A stretch of 64,000 nt of DNA from Lichenostomus cassidix (GCA_008360975.2 CM039211.1:45159031-45223030), one strand, 5' to 3'. Shown: positions 26,870 through 39,317, counted from the first letter of the stretch. Notes: generated from the sequence alone by a model not told the origin. A program made the numbers and translations.

Positions 26870-28098
26870 CATAGAACCATAGCCTTGTATCATTGTGGAA
26901 TCACTGAATTGTTTGGGTTCTAAAGGCTCCATTGAGATCATCTAGCTCCAATCCCTCCACCATGGATCATTCAATAGATGAGGTTTCTCAAAGAGCAAAT
27001 CATCCCAATATTGAACACTAGTAATGATGCAGCATCCACAACATCTCTGAGAAACCTGATGCAGTGTTTTGCCACCCTTATCATAATAAAAAAAAAAAAA
27101 AATTCTCTTTAGGTCCAGCCTAAAACTAGCATCTTTCAGTCTTATAATGTTGCCCCTTGTCCTGTCAGTACAAGCCCTGGTCTCGCTCCATCTAAAAGTT
27201 TCCTTTACATATTGAAAGACTGCAATAAGGTCTCCCTGAAACCTTCTCTTCTCCAGCCTGAACAATCCCAACTCTCTCAGTCTTCTTCTCACATAAGAGG
27301 TGTTCCAACCCTCTGATGAGTTTTGCAGCCATTTTTGGACTTGTTCTGACAGGTCCACATCTTTTCTGTGCTGGGAACTCCAGAGCTGGACACAGAATTC
27401 CAGCTGAGGGCTTAGGAGAGCAGAGTAGAGGGGCAGAATCACCTCCTTCAATCTGTTGGCCATAGCTCTTCTGCAGCCATTTTTCTGGACTGCAAGGACA
27501 CACTGCCAGCTCATGCCAAATTTGACATAGACCCACATCTCCAAGCCCTTCTCCTCAAGGCTGCTCTGAATACATTAACCTCCCAGTCTGATACTGCGTG
27601 CTGTCCCAACACAGGCACTTGTACTTGACCTGGTTGAACTTCATGTAGCTCGTATGGGAGTACATCTCTGGCCTCTCAGGGTCCCTCTGGAGACCCTGAG
27701 AGGCCAGAGATGGCCTCTACCCCCAGGTGATCTACCCCCAGGTGTGCTCAGCAGCACCACTCAGTGCCAGTTTTGCAGTATCATCTGCAAAATTGCTGAT
27801 TGATCCCGTGGTCTGGGTTAATAACAAAGGCACTGAGTGGTACTCATCCCAGTACTGTGTCTGCCTAGGGAAAGCCACTCGCCAGCCTCCACCTGGATAT
27901 TGAGCTATTGACTGTAGCTCTTTGGATGCAGCCACTCATCCAACCCCTTAGCCTTGCAATAATCAATCCGTTAAACACATCTCTTGCAAATTTAGAAACA
28001 ATAATATTTTGAGGGACCATGTCAAAGCCTTGCAGAAACAGAAACAGATTACATCATTTGCCCTTATCCCCCAAAGCAGTCACTCCATTGTAGAATGC
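26870..28098 (-). mobile_element. CR1 LINE, antisense, with ORF2 relic
   Basis: The inverted 3' UTR starts near 26870 (acatagaaccatagcc, then tggaatcactgaattgtttgggtt). Antisense ORF2 follows: the minus-strand frame 26942-27544 (200 codons) reads CVLAVQKNGC, then PLYSALLSPQLEFCVQLW and LGLFRLEKRRFQGDLIAVFQY, all characteristic of the CR1 ORF2 C-terminal tail. An A-run (27090-27104) interrupts it. A perfect 21-bp hairpin and a short tandem duplication lie at 27663-27745. The most 5' part retains 'accatgtcaaagcc', antisense to the SKAFDMV-type motif. Confidence 0.9.
27663..27712. repeat. Perfect 21-bp inverted repeat with 8-bp loop
   Basis: The left arm 27663-27683 is exactly the reverse complement of the right arm 27692-27712. 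The loop is cctctgga at 27684-27691. It lies inside the antisense CR1, where other CR1 copies in this window have no such foldback, so it arose after insertion or by template switching. Confidence 0.95.
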
Positions 28099-29750
28099 CA
28101 TCAGTCTTCACAAAAGGCAAATTGTGCCTGACTAACCTGTCCTGGTGCGGGATGTCACACCATGTGACCATGTCTCATCACCTCCCTGTCATCCATATGA
28201 CCTGGCAGAGCTTCCAGAAAGATATGCTCCACAATATATAGCAGACTCAGAGGTGAGGCTGACTTCCTCTGACTGGAGCAACATGCTGGTGTCTGAAAAT
28301 GTCTTTTTCTTTAAGTACAATATTTTTCGGACTGTGACCATATAGGCATCTTTCCCTTCTTTACAGTATCTGCTGTCCTTTCATAATTATTATGTATGTC
28401 TAATTATATTTCCATTGTAGTATGAGCTTCTTTGTTTATTTTCAGCTTAAATTTAAGATCAGTGAGCTTACTTTCCAATTTGGCAGGACCATCAGTTGTT
28501 TGTATAATTAATTAAGCCTTTTGGTTTTTTCTTAACTCAAGCCCAACAGATCTTACTGAATTAAATTGCCAGTCAGTCACAGAGCAAATTCTTTCTGAAA
28601 TTAAAATCTTGTTCTGCAAAGACAAACAAATCTTCAGCTGTTTCCTTAGATTGCTCTTGTGTCTGTCCCTGCCACTCTTAAAACAAGAAAACTGGAATTC
28701 TTCACAAATCAGTGATTTTGTTGGGTTTTTTTAGATAAACACATTTCAAATTGAAACACTCCTGTCTAGCACTAACAGATTAAATGCTGCATGACGGAGA
28801 AAGCATCTCAGAGTTTGCTGCTACCTATCTGAACTCTTCTGTGGGAGTAAATCAACTGGTATAGACAAGGACTGGAATAATGTGGGGCAGCAAAAGGGTA
28901 CATATCTTTATATTTATTTTGCTCTCTAGTTATAGTCATCGATATTGCAATCAGGAAAAGGAATGGTCATTGTACATAATTTACATTATTTTGAATAACA
29001 CTGAAGAATTGTCATTCATTCATCCTGAGATTTAAAGTGAAATTAACAATTTACTTACCTATAAAAATTTCAGAATTATTTCAAGCTGGAAACCATTCTT
29101 CCTTTTATTCTTATTTTGATTTTTGCTATGATGCTCGTTCCTCCTGAATAATGCAGAAACATTATTGTGGACAGGAGCCAATAATTTTGAAAATTGAAAA
29201 AAGTGCATTGTTAGTGGGATAGGTGGGGGAAAATCTACTGTAGCTTCATAGGCCATGCCAAAACAAAGTTACATTGATTTCAGTGGTCCCACCTCTCCTC
29301 TAACTCATTGACTTCAATTGGAGTTTTGCTTCACTAAGGATTTTGTGATCAGATACTTCATTTGGGCAAAATGGATCTATCTTTCAAATTGTCACTGTGT
29401 GCTTGGGAAGGTCAAAGCTGTATTTTATGAAAGCTAAACTGGAGAAGACTAGAGCTGTGGGAAAGAAAGTGACAACAAGAGAACAAGAAAGACAGATCAG
29501 AAAGGAGGTAGAAAGGGGATGCCTACTTCCTTTTCCCTTTGAGTTCCTGGGAAGATGTTATCAGGGATCCACATGCTTTGTTTTCACACATATTTAATGT
29601 TTTGGACATAGTACAGGAAGATAATGGCTTTATTTTCCTGCTTTACCAGCTTTAGCATTTATTTTTCTATTAACGATTAAATATTGTCGACCTTAACCCT
29701 GAAAGTGTGGCCTAACAATGTTCTAAAATCATTACCCTTGGGTCAGAGCT
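28099..29750. other. Region without a recognisable gene
   Basis: The first 45 bp (28102-28145) look like a CR1 fragment in plus orientation, opposite to the neighbouring copy; this is listed as a finding. The remainder is AT-rich with no motif-bearing ORF. Confidence 0.45.
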
Positions 29751-30890
29751 TTTGAAGAGTGGTTTGACACCTGTATTTCTGATAGTAGTTGTCAAATCTG
29801 TCATGCTGACAGTGCCAAGCCTGCCACAGCTCCATGCCCACCTTGCTGAAGGAGAAAATTGGTGAGGCTGAACATGTAGTGCCAGTAATGCATACACAAA
29901 CAATACACTATATGCATATATGCACATAGACACAGCAAACCACACAGATCCACACAGGCAGAAACTGCTGCATTCTCAGAGACAGAGATAGGACTTGGAG
30001 CCTCATCCTTGCTGCTGGTGCAGTGGCCCTTCCTGCTGGTACAGAGGAACACACATGCACACATGTGCATGAGTGTGAATCTCCTGGCCGCTGAGCTTAG
30101 GCACAGTCTCTAGTGACGTCCCCTGGGTCCATCTGTCTCTGTCTCACACCCATGCATGCACACACACATGCACCCACATACACCTACACACCAGCCACTG
30201 TGTCCCTCAGTTGATGTGCATCTTCACAGTCCCTTCCACCTTAGGCTTGGACCCTTGGTCCACTTGGGAGCCAAACTACTCATGTGTGTCACCCTCAGAG
30301 GTATCCACAGCCTGGCCCTGGACTGCACATTTGCTGGTTTTCACACCCAGGAACACACAACTATACCGGCTACAGAGCTGACACATGGGCCCTGATGCAC
30401 AGTCCCCTCCCACAGCCACATGGAATAGGGTTCCTTATCCAGAAAACAGGAGTGGAGAGAGAAAATTGGGTGGATCATGTGAATAAGGTGCTGGGCATGG
30501 CCCCATGAGTATGCAGGCCATCTCCTGCTTACACCTTTCTGGCCTTTTGTATCCCCTGTCCCCTCAGTTTTCCCATGTTTGGTCCTCTTCAAACTACCCT
30601 GATTCCCACCTCTCCTGCTTCTGGTTCATCCCCTGCACATCCCACAATAAGCCAGGTGCTACTCTCTGCACACACTGAAGTGTCCCACACTCCCAGGCAG
30701 TGACCCCTCAGTTTGTGGAGAGACATGGATAGCTCCCAGAGCCTCACAGTGCTGGATGTACCCCAGTCCAGGGGGGTGGAGACTACCTGGGACACACTGG
30801 GGATGAGCCAGATGGGTGATGGGGTGCTGCCTGGGGTGCTGACAACAGCCCAGTGCTGCCTCTAAGATCCTTCGTGAGGGTAGTTATGTT
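29751..30890. other. GC-richer segment with CA/TG-rich tracts
   Basis: Composition rises well above the flanks. Imperfect CA-rich sequence occurs at about 29885-29960, 30045-30080 and 30150-30205. Open frames on both strands (for example 30156-30395 plus, 30341-30592 minus) are translated simple sequence or have no family motif. No splice-flanked exon could be supported. Confidence 0.5.
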
Positions 30891-31275
30891 AACATAATTG
30901 GTTCTCTATACCCGCTCTGTGCTCACTGTGTGGAAATAAGTTGTATCATCATGTAACATTAAATTCTCCATATCTTACATTACTATCAGAGGTTAATGTT
31001 GGAAAACACCTGCTTGAAACTCCTGCAAAACAGACAACTTTGCAGAATATTTCTTTGCATTACTTGAATTTAATCACCCACAGTGGGATCATTTATGACA
31101 TGGCTTTCATCACATCCTATAGAAAACAATTTTGCTTTCTATTAATTGTACTACATCGATTATTTTATTACTGTCATTGTAACTGTGTGGTTATGGTTTG
31201 TTTGTTCAGTGTACTTTTCTAGCATCATCCCACAAAAGATCTCTCATAAACTCTTTTTTTAGCTCCTCCACTGTT

Positions 31276-31308
31276 AGTTTATTCTAAGTTTATTCTAAGT
31301 TTATTCTA
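31276..31308. repeat. Three tandem copies of an 11-bp unit
   Basis: AGTTTATTCTA is repeated three times without mismatch at 31276-31286, 31287-31297 and 31298-31308. It runs directly into a 12-bp inverted repeat. Confidence 0.95.
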
Positions 31309-31309
31309 A

Positions 31310-31342
31310 GATTAAATTCTGAGCTGTGCACAGAATTTAATC
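31310..31342. repeat. Perfect 12-bp inverted repeat
   Basis: Left arm gattaaattctg (31310-31321) and right arm cagaatttaatc (31331-31342) are exact reverse complements around a 9-bp loop. It begins two bases after the 11-bp tandem array. Confidence 0.95.
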
Positions 31343-32514
31343 ACTGATATTTATACTGGCTTTATAATAACAAAAAAAAGTATTTTGTAAAGGATTTTGG
31401 ATACTTTTACATAAAAAAAGTCCTGAATTGATAGGATTAATCCACTTTGGCTTCCATGGAAGAAATGTACTTTTTTTTTCTAGTTATATATAGTGAAGGG
31501 AAAACAACTTTGATAGAAAATATTTTTCTTGGACTTAAATGTAAAATTATTGTACTTGTAAAATAGTCCCTTCTTCGCATTCTACTCTTTCTTCAAGAGC
31601 AGAAAATCTCTAACTGGACTTCATTTACCTCAATTTGTTATTCTGTGTACAGTGCCCTCTTGATAAAAGGCAGCTATTCACCATGTGTCTAAGCTTTACG
31701 GTACTCTATGTCACTTTCCTGCACACTAAGCATGCATTTTTTGTGTGCTAAATACTAATGATTGCATCATTCATATCATCCACCAGATGACAAAACTTCC
31801 TTCAGCAGCTATAAGGGCATATATCAGAAAAAAAGAGCGCATGAAACTGACTGCATATTTCTGCCTGTAAGTGGTATACATAGACACCTCAGAATCAGTG
31901 AGTTACCACTGGACTCTCTTTGATTTGTTGTTGTTGCTGTACTATAATTTTTTTCCAGTTGCAATTTAACAACACTCATAAATGAAGCTGGAGGACATTT
32001 CTCTGTTTACCTTACTGGGGAACCACTGGCATTCTAACAGGACTCTATCTGAGGCTCCTCCTCCTTGTGGAGATTAAATCGGGTAGTCCAAATTTCATGA
32101 TACCAATACATAAGATACACATACATAAATACAATTATATGCAAAAATAGGTGTTACTTACCCCTAACAGGTTACAGTATTCAACTGCTCAGTAGAATCT
32201 TTCTTCAAGATGAACTAGATTTTATTGTTTGCCTCCAGATCATCTAGTTAATCTGTGCAATATATTGCTATTAATTTTACTTATGGTCAGCAGACAGCTA
32301 GAACTTCAATGAGCTATTTCAGAAAGTTATTTTTTCTGGGTTTATTGTCAAGGAAGATAGTATTTTGGAATATTTTCGTGACTGTTACTCAAGAAAACAG
32401 TAGATAATTTTAATTTTTGTAGGATGCCACTGGAATCTTTGAGTTTTCAGTGTCAGTTGTTTGAATTTTCTTTCCAAGTTTACCTGCCTTCTGTGTAAAT
32501 GAGAGGTAAGAAGT

Positions 32515-33992
32515 GTGATCCTGATATGGAGAAGGCTGAGCTATTTGGTGAACTCTCGACCTCCAGTGGCAGTCAAGGTCCCTACTTCTCGCAAGTTTCT
32601 GATCCTCTGGTTGGGAGTTGGGTGAGTGAATTCCCTTCCACTACAAGCAAAGAACAGGTTGAGACCACTTGATGAAGCTAAATAGCTGCATGTCTATGAA
32701 ACTATGACATGCGTATCAGGGTCTTGAGGAAGATGGCTGATGTTGTTGGCAAGCCCCTCTCCATTATATTCGAAAAGTCATGCCTGTCAAGCGAAGTCCA
32801 TGGTCAAGAGAAAAGTGAAATAATGCTCCCATTATTGCAGAAGGAAAGAAAGGAAGATCCAGGGACCTAGAGCCTGGTGAGCTTCACCTTTGTGCTTGGG
32901 AAGATCATGGAGCAGATCCTCCTTCACACAAAAAGGAGTGATGCAAGGCAGCCAGAATGGCTTCACAAAGGGAAAATCATGCCTGACCAACCTCGTGGCC
33001 TATTTATAATGGAATGATGCCAATTGTTAACAAGAGAGGACCAACAGATGTCATCTACTTAGACTTCTGTAAAGCCTTCAATACAGCTCCACACAGCATC
33101 CTTTTTTCAAAATTGGAGATACACGGATTTGGTGAATGGACTATTCAGTGGATAAGGAACTGGAGAGGCTGGTGGAGGTGGAGGCTGGTGACGAGTGATG
33201 TCCCTCAGGGCTCTCTCTTGGAACTGGTGCTCTTTAGTACCTTCATCAATGACATAGAGAGTGGGACCAAGTGCAGCCATAGCAAGTTTGCAGGGGATAC
33301 GAAGCTGAGTAGTGCAGTTGACACAACAGAAGGAAGAGATGACTTGGAAGTCCTCATAGATGAAAAGCTGGACATGAGTCAACAGTGTGCATTTATAGCC
33401 CAGAAAGCCAAGCCTATCCTGGGCTGCAATCAAACGAGGAGTAACCAGCCTGTCGAGAGAGGTGATTCTCCCACTCTAGTCTGTCTTTGTGAGACCCCAC
33501 ATGGATTACTGTGTCTGGGTCTGAGGTCAACAGCACAAAAAATCCTGTTCAAGTGAGTGTAGAAGAGGGCTACAAAGAGCACTGCTCTCATAGGAAGACA
33601 GGATAAGAGAGCCAGGGGTGTTCAGCATGGAGAAGAGAAGGTTTCAGGGAGACTCCATTGCAGCCTTCCAGTACCTTAAGGGGACTTATAGGAAGGGAGG
33701 ACTTTGTTCACAGGCAGATAATGACAGGATTTTAATTTGACAGAGGGCAACTTTAGATTAGATGTTAGGAAGAAAGTCTTTACTCAGATGGTGGAGAAGT
33801 ACTGAAACAGGTTGTCCAGAGAAGTTTTGGATGTCCTACCCCTGGACATGTTAAAGGCCTTGTTGAATGGTGCCATGACCCAAACTGGTCTAGTGGAAAG
33901 TGTCCTGGCCCATGTTAGAGAGAGTGGAACTAAATGACCTTTAGGCTGTCTTCCAACCCAGGGAATTCTGTGAACTTATTGTTCTATGACTC
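32515..33992 (+). mobile_element. CR1 LINE, longest copy in the window, with reverse transcriptase remnant
   Basis: The copy starts within ORF2 at a 'tggagaaggctgag' block, passes through 'tgcttgggaagatcatggagcag' (32895 onward), and reaches the polymerase core. Frame 33014-33556 (180 codons) reads DVIYLDFCKAFNTAPHSIL, GEWTIQWIRNW, VPQGSLL and FINDIESGTKCSHSKFAGDTK. These match the fingers and palm of the CR1 reverse transcriptase. The catalytic Tyr-x-Asp-Asp position reads FAGDTK, where active CR1 and most LINEs have an F/YADD-type box, so one catalytic aspartate is not conserved. The 3' UTR ends with 'gttctatgactctatt' near 33990. Multiple frame breaks make it inactive. Confidence 0.92.
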
Positions 33993-34310
33993 TATTCAAA
34001 GCTATCAATGGAGGGTAGAAGAATTTATGTAGATAAGCTTCAGCACAGCTTTCCAAATAGCTACTTTTGACACAGGCATTAACCTTTGCCAACACTGTCC
34101 AGAAAATATTTGAGCTCAGTCCTGTGAGGTGTAAACACATTGGCTCTGTTACAGGAAAATAGAAAAACACATGCTTGAAATTAGGATGCGTATAAAACCT
34201 TATCGACATGGCAGAATGAGAGATGGGTACTTTCATTATGAAGGTCTATGTGAAAATGAGACTTCTTTAAAAAGAGAAGTTCAGGGAAGTTGAGGGAAGG
34301 GAATTTCAGG

Positions 34311-34482
34311 GAGGGGAAGGGAAGGGAAGGGAAGGGAAGGGAAGGAAGGAAGGAAAGGGAAGGAAGGAAGGAAGGAAGGGAAGAAAGGGAAGGGAAGGGA
34401 AGGGAAGGGAAGGGAAGGGAAGGGAAGGGAAGGGAAGGGAAGGGAAGGGAAGGGAAGGGAAGGGAAGGGAAGGGAAGGGAAG
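34311..34482. repeat. (GGGAA)n purine-strand satellite
   Basis: About 170 bp of GGGAA pentamers, with an internal patch of GGAA tetramers and GAAAGGG at 34344-34390. The plus strand is pure purine. Open frames on both strands through it (Arg-Glu-Gly-Lys repeats plus; Pro-Phe-Leu-Ser repeats minus) are repeat artefacts. It begins about 320 bp after the CR1 3' end. Confidence 0.97.
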
Positions 34483-37303
34483 TTTATTGCTTTATATTCA
34501 GTAATTTTAGGTATGTAAAACATCTAAGAATTACATATTGGCAGTCAACACTATTTGCTATGCAATACTCTAGCATTTGCTAAAATTAAAATTAGTATGG
34601 GATGCAAAGATCATTGTGTAAGCTTACTATACATATCTTAAATGTTACATGCATGTGTAACTTTTCACTTACCAACCCACTGATGTCCAGTGCCAGGTAA
34701 GGGATCTCTCAGCAACTGGACATCACTTCCACTCAGATAGCTGCTATGGAGGGAGAGATCAATGGACCCTGCTGCCTGCAGATATTTATAGCAGAAAGAG
34801 TTTGGTTTTCAGTCCGATTTTTTTCTGTGTTCATGGAGTTTTGGATGCTTATCAGTCTAGTGTGCAGTCAAACCATTTGTGGGTCTTGGTGCTGTCTTAT
34901 TGATAACCACAGTAAAGGAAATTACCTTCAGCTAGGCCCACCTGTTGAGTGTCTGCTTGGACCAAAGTTCAGTTAGCTCAAACAGGAGGAGTGCATCCAC
35001 CACACACTGTTCCAATGTAATTGAATGATTTCTAGGTGTGCCTTCTGGTCTCAGTAATTTCTTGATTCCATGAATTTGTGTAGTGAGCTAGACACTTGTT
35101 TCCATGTTCACCAGCTTTTCTTCATAAAATATGTCCTCTTGTTCCCTCAGTCATAGTGTTCCAACTCCTCTTGGCACTACCATGACAAGTCCAACTCATC
35201 ACCCTGCTGTATTCCAGCCAGGTGGCTCTTTTTTCTCCATTGGCTATAAGCCTTTGGGAATTTATTGGGAGAGTGATTTTCATGTCGGCATTCCTGCACC
35301 TTATGTGTCAGTTTCTCCTGGCTGGCAAAATTAGTACTTGGAAGTGGAGAAGTTCACTTAATTACTGTCTTGAGAAAGAATGCTTAGTCATCTAGCAGAA
35401 ATGGTGGTTATATTTTGAATCTTGAGGTCAGCAAGGTGTACTCATGGTAGATTTTTTTTTGAGACTTCTGCTGTGCTGTCATCAAAATTTTTCAATGATA
35501 TTTGCAAACAGAATATTCAGAGTCTTATAATTTACAAACGTCAACAGCTTTTTTGGAGAGGGGAGCTACTGAAAGGTGAATTCCTCTCTGTATGCCAAAT
35601 TTCAAGTGTTAATCCTAATTATATTTAAATGTATTAACTAAATGTTAATGATTATGTAGAGAAATCAAGATTGCTTCTCTTGATCCTACTCTAAAGTATG
35701 GCAAGATTGTATTGACTAAATATGATTTTCCATAATTCTGGTACCTTGCAATTAATAGTTTAATTTTTATAATAAAGTGTGGCACAATTCTAAACTAGTG
35801 AAAGCATCCCTTAAACAAAGACTTGGACTTTTTCCAGTTGTGCTTGCCAGGTACACATAAGAGACAAAGAGAATATGAGAGAAGTACAGAAAATAATGAG
35901 GAGATTCAGGCCAAAAACTTTTTAGGAAGACCTTGAAACACACATCTAACTATTTAGTGCATATGGCTGTGGCTGATGTTATAAGAGCTTGCAGCAACTT
36001 GCAAATACTTAACAAAAAAGGTTATGACAAAATGTTTACCCGAAGTAGATTTCAATTAAACAACTCAGAAACCTTAAAAGCAATGTTTCTGAACACCTCA
36101 AACCAAAATTTTAAAACATGACTCTTGAGACTAACTGAAACCAACCTGCCAAACAAACAGATTTCCTGTCTGCTCCATTTTAGCAAGTTTAAGAAAAATA
36201 ATGGATGTCATAATTCAATATGTCAACATGTCATAAGTCAGATTTTTGCATTACAACAGGTATCTTTCAATCCTACTGTCTTCTTCAGTCCTGTATGAGA
36301 GAAAATATGCGCCCAGAAGTGTGACAAATTACAGTAAGAACTCCATGTTTATCCAATTTGGGCATTTAAATATCCAAATTTAAATTACATTAAAAATACT
36401 TTGATGAATACAACTATTGTTGGGTGGTCCAACTACAATATTCAACTTGACTGGTTCATTTGGATACACTCTCCATTATTAACATACCCTCAAGATATAT
36501 ACCCATAAACAGGCCAAAATGTTTCTTGAAGTCATATCATCATGTTGCTCAGCTGAGTGAAAACATCTGTCATTTCCGTGAATTTAACCAAACACAAAAA
36601 ATGTACCACATGTGATATCATTTTGTTCCATACGCCTATTATATGGTGTGTTCTCTCATCTGCCTACTTTGCTGTTTTTTCCATAGAACACAAAGCAGGT
36701 CCTGATTGGAGTGTGGGGGAAACATACTCAGTGTAAATATCACTACTTTTAACAGACAGTTTTCACTTATATAATGTGAATATATAATGTGAATTCTACT
36801 ACCCCATTGTGTGTTTTCAACACTGAAATATCATGCTTTGAAAAAAGTTTGCAAAAATTCGAACTTAAAACTGTCTTCCTTTGTGTTGATAATGCCTTGT
36901 AGCAAAAAAACAGTACAGATACAATTCAGAAAAAGAATAGAAAGATCAAAAAAGTCCAAACCTCAAAACTATATGTTTTATAATCATACTCTGCCCATTA
37001 AATATGATAAATCTTACTATTTCTGGTCTCTGTTTAATCAATGTGCTGTAATTGCAATTCTGTTTTCACTTACTGTGATTTACTTAGTGTGCTTTGATTT
37101 ATGGCACCAGAAATTTGTTTAGTTAATGGAATATTCTAATTTGCCATGCATGATGGAACACAGTGTAATATCTGTGAATTATGCAGTGAATATCTGCATT
37201 GCACTATATTATTGTTGATAACTAACTAAACTATGAAATCAAAAGAAAATTAGTTGTGTAAGCATCTTACTTTAGGTATGTGTGTCCTACTACACTGAAG
37301 ATC
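34483..37303. other. AT-rich region without a recognisable gene
   Basis: No exon, RNA gene or interspersed repeat was recognised. The 103-codon frame at 36811-37122 is Lys- and Ser-rich with a hydrophobic end, has no motif, and is likely chance. Confidence 0.5.
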
Positions 37304-37453
37304 TTACAACACAAACAGCAAAATGAAGATTACATTTTATCTTGCAAATTAACAAGTCCTTCTGCTTAAATTTCTTTACAACACAAACAGCAAAATGAAG
37401 ATTACATTTTATCTTGCAAATTAACAAGTCCTTCTGCTTAAACTTCTTTACAA
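37304..37453. repeat. 72-bp tandem duplication (two copies)
   Basis: Copy 1 (37304-37375) and copy 2 (37376-37447) match except for one visible substitution (T in copy 1, C in copy 2, near 37443). Six more bases of a third copy follow. Near identity indicates a recent duplication, or a minisatellite polymorphic in copy number. The minus-strand ORF 37290-37520 spans it in frame because 72 is a multiple of three; no function is implied. Confidence 0.95.
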
Positions 37454-38915
37454 AGACTATGAATGACTGCGCTAAGTGCTGCAGTGCAAAGCTAAACCTA
37501 CTTATAAACTTGCAATCCATAGCCCCAGTTCTGCAGATTTCTTTAATCTGTCAATTGGGATATTAATTCACAGTAATTAATAACTCCCAGATTTATTAAA
37601 CACATGTATCTTTACAGAACTTAAATTCTTAGTACAGTGATGCCTGAAGAGCAGCAGGTATACAATAGGGCAAATATTTCAGGCTCTCAAGAAGGATGAT
37701 GACAACTTCCTCTGTGAGGCATTTTTAAACTGAGTTTAAGCAGCATCAAACTAACAAAATCAGAGAACAGGTGTCACCAAAATAATAACAGATTTAAAAA
37801 AGAATAAAAAACAAAAAGTCCTCTGAATTAAAGTGTCTTGTAATGTCTGGGCTTCGGCATCAATGCTACTAATTTACAGGGGTTGTGAGAAAAAACCATT
37901 AGGAAAACTGTTAATGCTTGTATTTCTAAATTAAACATTGACAGATAATTTTCTAAGGTTGAAAATATTTTATCAGATATGTATATTATGTCTGTGTCTG
38001 TGCATGCAACTAACGTATTGAAGATACATACTTGTATACAGACAATAAATGTAAACATATGACAGATATATAAACTTATTTGCATATTTTATGCCCTGGA
38101 GGTCAATGACACATAATAGCTATAATTTTAGGGGTTTTTCTGAGAGGCACTGCTAATAATTTCCTAAAGCAAAGAAAAAATTAACAAACCAAATTATTCT
38201 GATCACACACCAGAATCAGATAACTAAAGCATGCTGAACTAATGGTACTGAAATATACGTCTAAGATTGTTTCCAAAGGATTTCCAAAGAAGTTTTCGTT
38301 CTTAATTTAGACACTTGACACTACCTTTAACACACTCACTGAACTAACTGTCATGAGTAGACTTCTTTAAGGTCTGATGTTGTGTCAGCATTGGCCTGGA
38401 GTTATGACTCGGCTGATTTGGACAAATCCAGTATAATGTGCCTACCTCCTGTGCAATTAAATTCATGTTTTACCTACTCTTTATTCATATTTTTAAGTCT
38501 TGCATTCTGGATATTAGCCTGTGATAAATAGGACTAAACAGAATTACTGTCCGAAGAAATTACAGTGAAACACCAGCTAATATTTTTTTCCTTCTTTCTG
38601 GGTGACCTGCTTAAAATACTGACGTTGTCAGTTGGCATATTGGACCAGCTAGCAGAAGCAGGCTTATACAGGCAGCACTAGAAACTTCTATATGTTATTT
38701 CCTGTAATTATTTAGAAAAGTATTTGTATTTTTTCAAGTCAGACATTGCAGAAGTAGGAATATCTCCACAAAGTAATAACTGCATTTTTGTGAAATCATA
38801 CAACTTGCCACACAAAAAACCCCAAAACACATTTCTTACTGTTGGTAGACCATTCACCTATTATTTCTGATGTTAATGAGGGAGTCGTGCTTGTGAAAAA
38901 GTCATACTTACCAAG
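37454..38915. other. AT-rich region flanking the ERV
   Basis: No gene or repeat was recognised. It is unique-looking AT-rich DNA, and its composition changes sharply at the ERV boundary at 38922. Confidence 0.5.
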
Positions 38916-38921
38916 TCCCAC
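38916..38921. other. Target site duplication, left copy
   Basis: TCCCAC directly precedes the 5' LTR and is repeated exactly after the 3' LTR. A 6-bp duplication is characteristic of alpha- and betaretrovirus-type integrases. Confidence 0.97.
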
Positions 38922-39244
38922 TGTGACGGTGGCCCTGGCCTCCCTGGACCAGCCCAGCCCATGGGCTGAGCGGAAGACACCACCGTGGGCCTGAATGCCC
39001 CCTTTTCCCCGGGGCTGAGTGGTTGTGCCCGGGGCGTGGAAATGGGCTCAGTCCCCTCCTTCCTTTCTCTTTTTTTGGTATGAGTTCTAGAAAGTTCTCC
39101 TTTGTCTTGTGGTTTGTTGCTCCCCTGTTGGTTGCTTGTCTGTATAATACCTTATAACTCCTGATTGCACGGCGCTCTTGCCAATTATGTACCCCTAACA
39201 TCCCATTGGCTCCCCTTGTTATCTCCACCCCACTTCTGCTCCCC

Positions 39245-39251
39245 TTAAAAA
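39245..39251 (+). promoter_or_regulatory. TATA-like box of the 5' LTR
   Basis: TTAAAAA lies about 70 bp upstream of AATAAA and 25-30 bp upstream of a plausible start near 39275. A second AT-rich site (ccttataac, about 39150) lies further upstream, so the start is not certain. The 3' LTR has the same box at 42964-42970. Confidence 0.5.
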
Positions 39252-39317
39252 CCCCTGTCCTGGGAGGTTCGGGGCCATTTTGTTGAGGTCCGTCCTCCCC
39301 CCTTACATTCGCCCTTC

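Larger units (their letters stand above)
30891..32514. other. AT-rich region without a recognisable gene
   Basis: Apart from the tandem and inverted repeats at 31276-31342, nothing was recognised. The 93-codon frame at 30941-31222 has a hydrophobic C-terminal end but no family motif or supporting splice sites. Confidence 0.5.

Noticed and set aside
26942..27544. 200-codon minus-strand frame as a possible host gene
   Set aside because: Its sequence is the CR1 ORF2 C-terminal tail, and its position within an antisense CR1 explains it fully.
34281..34583. Long frames on both strands through the pentamer array
   Set aside because: Their proteins are translations of (GGGAA)n or its complement and carry no signal beyond the repeat.
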